A DNA stretch of 64,000 nt. Source: Gilliamella sp. ESL0443 (GTDB taxonomy: Bacteria > Pseudomonadota > Gammaproteobacteria > Enterobacterales > Orbaceae). Numbering within the stretch: the first letter of the stretch is position 1; each line of letters begins with the position of its first letter. The DNA is taken from positions 1,364,001 to 1,428,000 of the forward strand of contig NZ_CP048263.1 in assembly GCF_019469165.1 (NCBI RefSeq), in the 5' to 3' direction. The position numbers and the translations under genes are program-made. Below, piece by piece: positions 1 through 7,722 of this stretch. The notes below the pieces were generated by a model. That model had not been told where the DNA came from and searched no databases. It saw only the letters and a program-made list of their open reading frames with translations.

Positions 1-204
1 ATTTTCATCTAACATCGGGAAAGTAATTTTGCCAGTCAAAGGATCAGCAAATAACAACTTTAAATGAGGACAAATCCAATTTGGATTAACTTCTAAAGGC
101 TTATCACAACTAAAATGTAACCGAAAATAACTCTCTGACGGCCTTTCAACTTTAATCACCGTCAATGAAGCATTAATAATGTATTTTTTTGATTTTTCGT
201 GCAT
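1..204 (-). CDS. Siderophore-interacting protein, N-terminal part (runs off the window start)
   Basis: An open frame on the minus strand starts at ATG 204-202 and stays open to base 1, giving 68 residues. The translation begins MHEKSKKYIIN and contains SYFRLHFSCDKP followed by PHLKLLFADPLTGKITFP. This resembles the FAD-binding front part of siderophore-interacting proteins (ViuB/YqjH type), which release iron from ferric siderophores by flavin-dependent reduction in the cytoplasm; the PHLKLLF pattern is typical. A purine-rich AGAGGAA-like stretch lies upstream of the ATG. The NAD(P)H-binding half would lie outside the window, so the family call is moderate and the exact siderophore cannot be told. 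Confidence 0.6.
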   Translation of the reverse strand, partial: MHEKSKKYIINASLTVIKVERPSESYFRLHFSCDKPLEVNPNWICPHLKLLFADPLTGKITFPMLDEN

Positions 205-294
205 TTGGTGTTCTCTTCTATTCCTCTAATATCGCATCACTATCATACAACATAATTGGTATAAAAAAGGGGAATTTTTAATCGCGGGAAAGAG

Positions 295-319
295 AAAAAA
301 AACCACCCTAAATGGGTGG
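295..319 (-). terminator. Rho-independent terminator of the fsa gene
   Basis: Stem arms 303-308 (CCACCC) and 314-319 (GGGTGG) enclose a 5-nt loop. On the minus strand the hairpin is followed by a run of eight U. It lies about 20 bp past the fsa stop codon. Confidence 0.85.
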
Positions 320-340
320 AACCTAAATCAATAGCAAGTA

Positions 341-1003
341 TTAAAAACGTAAGGCTCCAAACGCCCCACACCAATCCTGATCGAATTTAACCACCGCAGC
401 ATCGACGGCAGGATCTGAAATAAACAGCTCCGCCACATCCACCGGCAACGTAATTGACTGACAACCGGCAAGCATACAATCTAAAGCTTGTCTTGGCGTT
501 CTAAAACTGGCTGCTAACACCATCGATTCAGGGCAATGCAAATCTAACAGCGCTTGTAGCTCATAAACCGTATCTTTACTATTACCACCTTGGGCATCAA
601 TACGGTTGACATAAGGAGCAATATATTTTGCACCAGCAAGCGCAGCCAAAAAGCCCTGACCCGCACCATAAACGGCCGTACCTAAAGTTGGAATACCCTG
701 CTTGGTCAACTCCTTAATCGCCATCAACCCCTCGGCATTAACAGGGATTTTAGTCACAATCGATGGAATGACTTTACGAAGTTGCTCAGCTTCCTTAATC
801 ATCTCTTTAGCATTATGAGAAAGCACTTGCGCGAATAACAACTTATCAGAACCCAGCAAATCTTGTAATTCAGATAACAAATCAAAAATTGGCTTACGCG
901 ATTTAGCGACAATACTTGGATTAGTGGTAACCCCCTTTATTGGTAAAATTGCAGCTAAACGCTTAATTGCTGCAACATCGGCTGTATCTAAATATAATTC
1001 CAT
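341..1003 (-). CDS. fsa: Fructose-6-phosphate aldolase (transaldolase-like)
   Basis: The 220-residue product matches E. coli FsaA/FsaB in length and almost throughout: [10 protein letters not shown] at the start, [33 protein letters not shown] with the Schiff-base lysine, [40 protein letters not shown] and [10 protein letters not shown]. The family cleaves fructose 6-phosphate to dihydroxyacetone and glyceraldehyde 3-phosphate, or runs the reverse aldol, in the cytoplasm. The ATG at 1003 is chosen over a GTG at 1009, because AGGAG (1013-1009) sits 5 nt before the ATG and overlaps the GTG. The gene is monocistronic, with its own terminator. A CRP-like site lies about 110 bp upstream and is shared with a divergent AraC-type gene. 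Confidence 0.92.
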   Translation of the reverse strand: MELYLDTADVAAIKRLAAILPIKGVTTNPSIVAKSRKPIFDLLSELQDLLGSDKLLFAQVLSHNAKEMIKEAEQLRKVIPSIVTKIPVNAEGLMAIKELTKQGIPTLGTAVYGAGQGFLAALAGAKYIAPYVNRIDAQGGNSKDTVYELQALLDLHCPESMVLAASFRTPRQALDCMLAGCQSITLPVDVAELFISDPAVDAAVVKFDQDWCGAFGALRF

Positions 1004-1113
1004 ACCCACTCCTAATTAAATGCTTAATTGATGAGTAGCATAGTAAAAAAAAATTTAATTCAAGCCTAGAAGACAAAATTTCTATTTACTGGACTTTTGT
1101 ACGATAAATAGCA

Positions 1114-1135
1114 AAATGCGATCTCGATCACATTT
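1114..1135. promoter_or_regulatory. Near-consensus CRP (cAMP receptor protein) site
   Basis: The core TGCGA-TCTCGA-TCACA is flanked by AAA and TTT. Across 22 positions it differs from the ideal CRP palindrome at only two. It lies between fsa (minus) and an AraC-type gene (plus), about 110 and 100 bp from their start codons, so it could serve either or both promoters. Confidence 0.75.
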
Positions 1136-1235
1136 TTAATAATAATTAATAACACATTAAATTAAATAAATTTTTCAACTTTAACTCTACAAGCTATAAT
1201 TAAACAAACTGCACATTACTTGGTTTACTAACAAT

Positions 1236-2090
1236 ATGACCACAAACCTAAAAAACGTATTAACTCAGCTCACTAACCAACAAATCAACCACCTCTATTT
1301 TGCCAATAACCAACAAACGGCACCGCTACATGCTTATCAAGTTGATTTTCCGAGGATCGAAGTGATTATAGAAGGTCAACAGCTTATGCAATGGGCTGAC
1401 AGCAATGGCAAAATAATGACACAACAACTTGAAGTTAATGATCTGCTCTACATTACCGCTAACAGTTGGAACAAACCTATCCGCACAACCCCAATCACCT
1501 GGTTAAACATCTTATTTGGCAAACAGCAAATTGGCATCAGCATTGTTTATTGGGACGGTAACCAATTAATTCCGCTAGCACAAACCAACATACCAAGGCG
1601 AGGTCCACGAGTTGGCACCTTTATTATTCAAGCGCTATCTGAATTGACATGGCAAAATCAACCACAAACGCAAACCGGCTACTACTTGATTCAAAGCCTG
1701 CTTAGTAACACCCTAGATTTACTTAATGCCGACATAAAAACCGCATCAAAAACCACCAGCTTATTCGAAGCAATACGCCAATATATTGATACTCATTTTC
1801 GGGAAGATATAAGCCGTGAATTTCTAGCTAAAATGTTTTATATCTCACCCAACTATTTATCCTATCTATTCAAAAACGAAGGCAAAATTGGCTTAAATGA
1901 ATATCTCAACCATATCCGGATAGAGTACGCAAAATCACTACTTAAAGATTACGACTTAAACGTCAAAGAAATCTCGCTTGAAGCGGGTTTTAAAGATAGT
2001 AACTACTTTTGCCGAATTTTTAGAAAAAAAACAGAACGAACACCCACTGAATATCGACGGCAATATCATAGTAAATTATCGGAAAAGTAA
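1236..2090 (+). CDS. AraC/XylS-family transcriptional regulator
   Basis: This 284-residue protein has an N-terminal effector/cupin-like part (about residues 1-165) and a C-terminal two-HTH AraC DNA-binding domain (about 180-280). The C-terminal domain shows the usual marks: YISPNYLSYLFKNEGKIGLNEYLNHIRIEYAKSLL and ISLEAGFKDSNYFCRIFRKKTERTPTEYRR. The second helix-turn-helix (AGFKDSNYFCRIF) is canonical. It is divergent from fsa, with a CRP site in the shared 230-bp gap, so it probably responds to a sugar. The effector and targets are unknown. It is not RhaS/RhaR-like in its N-terminal half. A stem-loop with a T run follows 49 bp after the stop. Confidence 0.85.
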   Translation: MTTNLKNVLTQLTNQQINHLYFANNQQTAPLHAYQVDFPRIEVIIEGQQLMQWADSNGKIMTQQLEVNDLLYITANSWNKPIRTTPITWLNILFGKQQIGISIVYWDGNQLIPLAQTNIPRRGPRVGTFIIQALSELTWQNQPQTQTGYYLIQSLLSNTLDLLNADIKTASKTTSLFEAIRQYIDTHFREDISREFLAKMFYISPNYLSYLFKNEGKIGLNEYLNHIRIEYAKSLLKDYDLNVKEISLEAGFKDSNYFCRIFRKKTERTPTEYRRQYHSKLSEK

Positions 2091-2138
2091 ACTCAGTTAA
2101 TTGAAAGTAAGACAGAAGTTTCTAATTGCAAGCAATTA

Positions 2139-2171
2139 AGGAGCCCAAAAACCCCGCTCCTCAACTTTTTT
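2139..2171 (+). terminator. Terminator after the AraC-type gene, overlapping dispersed repeat copy A
   Basis: AGGAGC (2139-2144) pairs with GCTCCT (2156-2161) around an 11-nt loop and is followed by CAAC and six T. The downstream arm and T run belong to the dispersed 26-bp repeat; the upstream arm is unique flank. Confidence 0.55.
2146..2171 (+). repeat. Dispersed 26-bp repeat, copy A
   Basis: This unit begins CAAAAACCCCG, has CTCCTCAAC in the middle and ends with six T. The same unit occurs at 6577-6602 (identical), 7607-7632, 35687-35712 (inverted) and 49337-49362. Function unknown. Confidence 0.85.
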
Positions 2172-2296
2172 ACTATAAAAACAAAAAAATTAGTCCTAAT
2201 CAAGACGGTGTTTTAAACACTTCAAGTCAACTATCTAACGGACTTATTGCTATCTCCAGTTTATTTACTCAAGTAATATGAACTATCGAATAAAAG

Positions 2297-3832
2297 TTAA
2301 GGAGAAACACAAAGTCCGTTGTAGTTGCGAGATCGGTCCACGAATAGCGTATTACCGTAGTACGAGCCCACAACAAACGGCTGATTATATGTAGGATTGG
2401 TATCAACTGTCCAATAATTTTTAAAGGAAAAATTGGCTTGTGAGTAATTTTTCATCAATCCCCACTCGGTAAAAAATCCTGCGCCGATTATACGCTGATA
2501 ATAATTATCGATTGAAGAAGGAGTTGCACCGACTGAACCTCTACATTCATTATTTAAAGTACTATTTTCAGCACAAAAAGCATTAGTTAAATCTTTAACC
2601 TTAGGAACTTTGTAACCGATACGTTTACACCAAGATAATGTATTAGCATAATTGTCTTCAAAAGTACCTCGGTTGATGAACCACTGCTTTAACTCAAACC
2701 CATACTTAACAACTTCATTACCTTGGCTGTCACGACCGATTAACTCGAAAGTCTGAGGTAAGGAGGGGCTTGGTATATTTCCAGGATTTTTAGCTCTCCA
2801 TTGTGATGAAGTTGCAACAGGGCCAGTTAATGTAACACGAATCCCTGTATTTGATGAATTTGTCATAGTAGCGGTAATACCGCCATGGGAGACCGTATCC
2901 CAAGTTAATGGCTGATGATTACCAGCAATAATTAAATCAAAAAACAAATTGTTAGCGCCTGTAGTGGGGAAGTTTAAATTATAAGATGACGAAATAAAAG
3001 ACTGTGGAATAAAACCCTTATCAGTTTTCCACATAGTAGTTGGACCAGCATAACTATAATTACCGTAAGTTGTATCTGGCTTGGCAAAACAAACCGTTGG
3101 CAATTCTTTAGGATTAATATGATAAGTAACACTATTAGCATTAAAAGTACTACTATTAGGAATGCCATAACGAGTAGTTAATGTTCCACTTGTATTAGCT
3201 AATGTAACACGATAAGAACCATTACACAGTGATGGCACTGTATCACGTGATAAGAATATATAGTCTTCATCAACAATATACAAATTTAGGTCACCAGTAA
3301 CTGAAACATCAGCATCTCCATCATCATCGCTCCAATAATTAAAAGGCGCAGCAATAAGAGTATTCAAACCAACTGAATAGCTATTCCTTGGCATTAACAT
3401 ATCAATATCAGAAAAGCTTTGACCAGCTACAGGCAATTCAATTGGGATTGTTGACGAATTATTTGTTGAAGGTGTGTATTTATCCCCATTAGAAAGAGAT
3501 ATCCATAACAGATCGTCAGTATTGATGGCTCGCGTGCGCCCTTCATCAAATGTTAAATAAGGCGCATTCCCTTGAATCGCATTTGATGTTATAGAAGTTA
3601 ATGCATCACAAGAATACGAAGTTATAAACAAAAAGCCATACGACAAAAGCATTTGGCGAGATAATATGAAAGCATAATATAATCGTTTGGAAGATATTTG
3701 CAATGATCTACATAACGATCTTAAAATTTTGACGATTAATAAACTAGAGTTAAAAAAAAGACTTTTTGAGCTTAAATTAAGTAAGTGTAAATTATAAATT
3801 GAACAGATTTGGTCTTTGAAATTGCATATCAT
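2297..3832 (-). CDS. Secreted adhesin-like protein, full-length paralogue 1
   Basis: The 511-residue protein opens with a long basic N-terminus (about residues 1-60). A hydrophobic signal-like segment ending near SYSCDA (about 61-76) follows. Then come a repeat-rich beta-type ectodomain and a C-terminal domain of about 120 residues with a cysteine near its start (LSWCKRIGYKVPKVKDLTNA) and one three residues from the end (GLCVSP). An acidic stretch, WSDDDGDADVSV, may bind calcium. The ATG at 3832 is supported by AAGG 8 nt upstream and by the matching MxxNF start hidden in the paralogue at 4725. The C-terminal domain recalls the C-type-lectin-like tips of invasin/intimin proteins, but no beta-barrel translocator is present, so surface attachment is unexplained. 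Exact function is unknown. Confidence 0.6.
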   Translation of the reverse strand: MICNFKDQICSIYNLHLLNLSSKSLFFNSSLLIVKILRSLCRSLQISSKRLYYAFILSRQMLLSYGFLFITSYSCDALTSITSNAIQGNAPYLTFDEGRTRAINTDDLLWISLSNGDKYTPSTNNSSTIPIELPVAGQSFSDIDMLMPRNSYSVGLNTLIAAPFNYWSDDDGDADVSVTGDLNLYIVDEDYIFLSRDTVPSLCNGSYRVTLANTSGTLTTRYGIPNSSTFNANSVTYHINPKELPTVCFAKPDTTYGNYSYAGPTTMWKTDKGFIPQSFISSSYNLNFPTTGANNLFFDLIIAGNHQPLTWDTVSHGGITATMTNSSNTGIRVTLTGPVATSSQWRAKNPGNIPSPSLPQTFELIGRDSQGNEVVKYGFELKQWFINRGTFEDNYANTLSWCKRIGYKVPKVKDLTNAFCAENSTLNNECRGSVGATPSSIDNYYQRIIGAGFFTEWGLMKNYSQANFSFKNYWTVDTNPTYNQPFVVGSYYGNTLFVDRSRNYNGLCVSP

Positions 3833-4229
3833 AACAAATACCTTATCAATTAAGTTTTATTTAAATTTTTATTTTTATCTACTGCTCCTTAACTAACAAT
3901 AACTTCTCATTAAAATACTACTTACTAAACTGCGAGTAAAGGATAAAAATCTCCCACCCTATGCGCAATGTATTTCATTACTAAATAATTAATACTGTAA
4001 CATTCTATCTTACAAATAGACATTTTAACAATGAGAATTGTGATTTTATAATACAACACATTCGTCAATAAAATCCATCATAGCCTAAAGGCCGATTATT
4101 GATATGCTTTACAAAATCGTTTTTTAACGCTTGGCTACATTGACTCTTTGAGTCAGCTAACTCATAACAACTTAAGGCTATATTTTCTCAACCACCTTCA
4201 TTGAGCTTACAATTAGGCACAGCAAAACT
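3833..4229. other. Gene-free stretch between adhesin paralogues
   Basis: About 400 bp of AT-rich sequence. It sits where the missing body of the truncated middle paralogue would be, but only a few codons past its nonsense stop (SFAVPNC, minus strand) can be followed before a second stop. It probably also carries the promoter of the gene starting at 3832. No RNA gene was seen. Confidence 0.5.
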
Positions 4230-4544
4230 CTAACCTGTAGCAGGGAAAACGATGGGGGTTGCAGATGAAGAATTGGTAGAAGGCGTATATTTAACACTAT
4301 TAGATAACGTAATACCGTTCAGATCATTTGTATCAACCGTTCGAATACAACCATCATCAAACGTTAAATATGGAACATTACCGTGGATAATATTTGAAGT
4401 TTGTTTGGTTAATGCATAGCTGGAAAAAAAGACAGACAGCAAAATAGCTAAAATAGTCTGCCTGAATAATTGAGGAATTATCGCGTTTGAGATCTCTTGT
4501 ATAAACGCCTTAAAAACATGCAAAACATCGGCATTTAACTCCAT
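4230..4544 (-). pseudogene. Truncated adhesin-like paralogue 2 (nonsense mutation and deletion)
   Basis: The 104-residue frame has a signal peptide (IPQLFRQTILAILLSVFFSSYA) and the first part of the ectodomain (NIIHGNVPYLTFDDGCIRTVDTND). It closely parallels NMIHGNPPHLTFDGGRTSTLD in paralogue 3. The frame ends at TAG in the context PATG-stop-SF, where the intact paralogues read G-Q-S-F; a CAG to TAG change would explain the stop. Past it only a few residues continue before another stop, and the remaining ~350 codons are missing. A short secreted peptide could still be made, but this looks like a gene remnant. Confidence 0.75.
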
Positions 4545-4724
4545 TTAATTTATAATATATATTTGCAATTAACATAGTGATTTGATTTATTTTATTTTTA
4601 TGCCTTCTGTTTCATCTTTTAGCCATTAAGCTAAAATTGGGTAAAAAGTATAATCGCCACCCAAAATTGGATTTTTCAATTCGTTAACGAATATACTTTT
4701 TATATTTCCACCTCGCTAATGGCA

Positions 4725-6119
4725 CTAAGGATAAGTGCAAAACCCTACCGATTTATCATACGAGGGTTCAGCCCAATGTATATGACCATCTGTAGGAAAA
4801 ACGACGAACCGACTCAAACTTTTTTCATCACTGGTCCAGTACCATCGGACGGCGTCAAAGTTGGTTCGATCATATTTGCCTATATTACCCCACTCCGCAA
4901 GCAAGCCTGCACCAATTGTACGCATATAATAATCACCTGATGATGAAGGTGTACCACCAGTAATTTCATAACGTTTTGCATTAGTTAAATCTTTAACTCT
5001 AGAAAGGCGATAACCAATACTTTTACACCAGGATTCCATGCTAGAATAGGTGTAATAGCTTTTACCTCGGTTGACAAACCATTGTTTTAATGTAAAACCA
5101 TATTTAACGATAGCTTTACCTTTACTATCTCGACCAACTAACTCGAATGTCTGAGGCAAAGTAGGCTTAGTAATAGGACCTGGATTGCCGGAATTCCATT
5201 GGGATTGAGTTGCAACAGGGCCAGTTAAGGTAACTCGTGCGCTTGTAGCTGTAACATCAGTCATAGTAGCAGTGATACCACCATGCGAAACAGGAGCCCA
5301 AGATAGTGCCTCAGTATAACCAATCCGCAAATCAAAGAACATGTTGTTAGCTCCAGTAGTTGGAAAGTTTTTACCATAATCTAATGGGTTAGTTGACTGA
5401 GGGAAAAAACCAAGAGAAGGATTGAAAATTTCAGGAGGACCTGCTTTTACACCACCCTCTCCCTCATAAGATAAGCTTGGGCTGACAAAACAAATATCAA
5501 TACCCACAGGTTTGACATAATAAGTGACATTATTGGAATTAAGACTACTACTATTTGGAAGACCATAACGAGTGCTTAATGTACCACCTATAGCCTCTAA
5601 TACAATCCGATAAGGTGCACCACAAGACGTTAGCACTGTATTGCGCGATGATATAGTTCTACCGATTCTATCATAGATAGATAACCTTAAAAAACCAGAA
5701 ATATTAATATCACCATCACCATCATCATCATCCCAATAAGGAAGTAGAATTCTGTCTAATTCGACTGAATCTTCTCCTCTTGGGATGAACATATTTATAT
5801 CAGAAAAGCTTTGACCTTTAGCAGGTAACTCAATTGGTGTTGAAGATGATGAAGTATTGGTTGTAGTCGTGTATCGCTTTCCGTTAGATAACGTAATATT
5901 GAGCAGATAATCAAGATCAAGAGTACTAGTCCGGCCACCATCGAAAGTTAAATGCGGTGGATTACCATGAATCATATTCGTGGTTTTAGAGGTTAATGCA
6001 TGGCTAGAATAAAAAGGTATTAACAAAAAGCCAAGCGGTAAAAAGATCTGCCGAAATAATTTAGATCTGAGAGTTGATCGGAATGATCTAAATGACGATC
6101 GAAATAACGATCGGTGCAA
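4725..6119 (-). CDS. Secreted adhesin-like protein, paralogue 3; ATG out of frame (putative phase-variable)
   Basis: From the weak TTG at 6119 the product has 464 residues: an arginine/serine-rich lead (RSLFRSSFRSFRS), a signal segment (IFLPLGFLLIPFYSSHA), an ectodomain with WDDDDGDGDINISG, and a C-terminal domain with paired cysteines (SWCKSIGYRLSRVKDLTNA ... GFCTYP). It is paralogous to the gene at 2297-3832. The open frame continues upstream from 6119 to a TAA at 6296-6294 without any ATG, GTG or TTG, and the translated upstream part (YNLNSPNLNSKPLFF) still aligns with paralogue 1 (YNLHLLNLSSKSLFF). The homologous ATG, with AGGA 9 nt before it, is at 6262-6260 in another frame, separated by a GTTGCCT tandem repeat. 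As sequenced, translation from that ATG stops after 19 codons. The true CDS probably spans 4725-6262 when in phase. Confidence 0.65.
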   Translation of the reverse strand: MHRSLFRSSFRSFRSTLRSKLFRQIFLPLGFLLIPFYSSHALTSKTTNMIHGNPPHLTFDGGRTSTLDLDYLLNITLSNGKRYTTTTNTSSSSTPIELPAKGQSFSDINMFIPRGEDSVELDRILLPYWDDDDGDGDINISGFLRLSIYDRIGRTISSRNTVLTSCGAPYRIVLEAIGGTLSTRYGLPNSSSLNSNNVTYYVKPVGIDICFVSPSLSYEGEGGVKAGPPEIFNPSLGFFPQSTNPLDYGKNFPTTGANNMFFDLRIGYTEALSWAPVSHGGITATMTDVTATSARVTLTGPVATQSQWNSGNPGPITKPTLPQTFELVGRDSKGKAIVKYGFTLKQWFVNRGKSYYTYSSMESWCKSIGYRLSRVKDLTNAKRYEITGGTPSSSGDYYMRTIGAGLLAEWGNIGKYDRTNFDAVRWYWTSDEKSLSRFVVFPTDGHIHWAEPSYDKSVGFCTYP

Positions 6120-6222
6120 CGATTCACTATGCGATCTTAAATTTTCGTCGAATAATAAACCGGAGTGAAAAAAAAGAGGTTTAGAGTTTAAATTTGGTGA
6201 ATTTAAATTATAGGTTGGCCAA

Positions 6223-6247
6223 GTTGCCTGTTGCCTGTTGCCTGTTG
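6223..6247. repeat. Heptanucleotide tandem repeat (GTTGCCT), 3.6 copies, at the start of an adhesin-like gene
   Basis: Three full GTTGCCT units plus GTTG lie between the ATG at 6262-6260 (minus) and the adhesin-like frame. Because 7 is not a multiple of 3, gain of one unit or loss of two would fuse the ATG to the long frame; the present number does not. Confidence 0.9.
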
Positions 6248-6542
6248 AAAATTGTAATACATATTCGACTATCCTGTCAAGTAAATTTTTGATTTATTTA
6301 CTATTTTATGTTTGTTGATAAAATTTTAGCTATTCAGCTAAATTGATCCGAAAGTATAATAACTGGAAAAATATGACGCAATAAATTTTTTACTTTATAT
6401 TGTTAACTTTTGTAAATGCGATCAAAAAAAGATCCAAATAATTATTTGCTAAATTTGGGTTTAATTGATAAATATCAACTTTATAAATCTTTAAAATTAT
6501 AGTTTTTAATCCAGAGAAAATTTAATTTTATTTAATTTTTGT

Positions 6543-7526
6543 TTATTTATTGATTTCTAGGTAGAGATTTAAATGCCAAAAACCCCGCTCCTCAACTTTT
6601 TTGATTATCATTTTTCGCTCTTCTTGATCAAAAAACGTCCACGCAACAAAACGGCTAATTTTTTGTCCTTGAGCCATAGAGACAATTTTATATTCAGTTG
6701 CCACTTTTAGTTGTTTTTTTATTTTGCTTAGCGTCTCTTTTTTCGATACCAATGAGGTAAACCACAGGCATTGCGTTTTGTATTTGATACTCTCTTTTAT
6801 CATTCTAGTGATAAATGCACTTTCACCCCCTTTGCACCAGAGTTCAGCGTGTTGTCCACCAAAGTTGAGGATGAGATTATCTTTCGTTGAATTTACTTTT
6901 CCCAACTTTTTAAGTTTAGTGTAAGCACTTGCATGCGCTTCTTGTTCGGAGGCGTGAAAAGGTGGATTGCATAGGGTAGCTAGGTAAAATTCTTTAGGTT
7001 GAATGATATTTTCAAAAATAGCTTCGTTGTCAGGTTGTAAGCGACATTGTAATGTGTTTTTTAATAGATCATTAGATTGTGCTATCAATGAAGCAACTTT
7101 TATTGATGTTGGATTGATATCACTACCAACAAATGACCAACCATACTCTGCACAACCAATAATTGGATAAATAATATTCGCCCCAACCCCAATATCTAAA
7201 ATGCGAACCTGTTTACCTGTAGGAATTTGGTTATCTTGCGCTAACAGATCGGCAAGATAGTGTATATAATCTGCTCGTCCCGGAATTGGCGGACATAGAT
7301 AGTTGTCAGGAATATCCCAATACGAAAGTTGATAATAGTGCAATAATAGCGCTTTATTTAGCATTTTTACTGCAGTAGGATCAGCAAAATCAATCGTTAA
7401 CCGTCCATATTGATTAGGCTTTACAAAATTAGATAGCTCGTTCAATGTTTTGATAAGTAAATCAAATGGATAACCATTAATGTGTTTATTGCGGTGGTGT
7501 AAAGCTGTTTTTTTGATTGATTGCAT
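6543..7526 (-). CDS. rlmF: 23S rRNA (adenine-1618-N6)-methyltransferase with unusual C-terminal tail
   Basis: The 327-residue protein shows WDIPDNYLCPPIPGRADYIHYLADLL (residues ~70-95), the SAM-binding DIGVGANIIYPIIG (~111-124), the N6-adenine methylase motif NPPF (187-190), LNFGGQHAELWCKGGE and MAQGQKISRFVAWTFF. It methylates one adenine of 23S rRNA using S-adenosylmethionine. The E. coli enzyme ends soon after the RFIAWTF block. Here about 20 extra residues follow, of which 309-317 (KKVEERGFW) are encoded by a copy of the dispersed 26-bp repeat. The repeat seems to have entered the 3' end and replaced the original stop. Confidence 0.92.
   Translation of the reverse strand: MQSIKKTALHHRNKHINGYPFDLLIKTLNELSNFVKPNQYGRLTIDFADPTAVKMLNKALLLHYYQLSYWDIPDNYLCPPIPGRADYIHYLADLLAQDNQIPTGKQVRILDIGVGANIIYPIIGCAEYGWSFVGSDINPTSIKVASLIAQSNDLLKNTLQCRLQPDNEAIFENIIQPKEFYLATLCNPPFHASEQEAHASAYTKLKKLGKVNSTKDNLILNFGGQHAELWCKGGESAFITRMIKESIKYKTQCLWFTSLVSKKETLSKIKKQLKVATEYKIVSMAQGQKISRFVAWTFFDQEERKMIIKKVEERGFWHLNLYLEINK
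6577..6602 (+). repeat. Dispersed 26-bp repeat, copy B, inside the 3' end of rlmF
   Basis: Identical over 26 bp to copy A at 2146-2171. On the minus strand it is read as KKVEERGF within the RlmF tail. Confidence 0.9.
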
Positions 7527-7606
7527 GGATGATCCAACATAGAGAATTAATCACTATTATAACGTTTTTGAGCAAATTTGTGAAAATAGCGAGAGATTTT
7601 ATGCTT

Positions 7607-7632
7607 CAAAAACCCCGCTTATCAACTTTTTT
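7607..7632 (+). repeat. Dispersed 26-bp repeat, copy C
   Basis: Same unit as copies A and B, with CTTATC in place of CTCCTC (two mismatches). It lies in the gap between the divergent starts of rlmF and the antiporter gene, the only copy located between two gene starts. Confidence 0.8.
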
Positions 7633-7722
7633 TATAATCGTTAAGTTATACGATTGTGGATGATTCGAAAATTAATTTTGAATTTGTTATAATCATCCAC
7701 TTTAAATCCAACCGATAATACA

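Noticed and set aside
341-1009. GTG at 1009 as the fsa start
   Set aside because: It overlaps the AGGAG ribosome-binding site; the ATG at 1003 gives exactly the family length of 220 residues.
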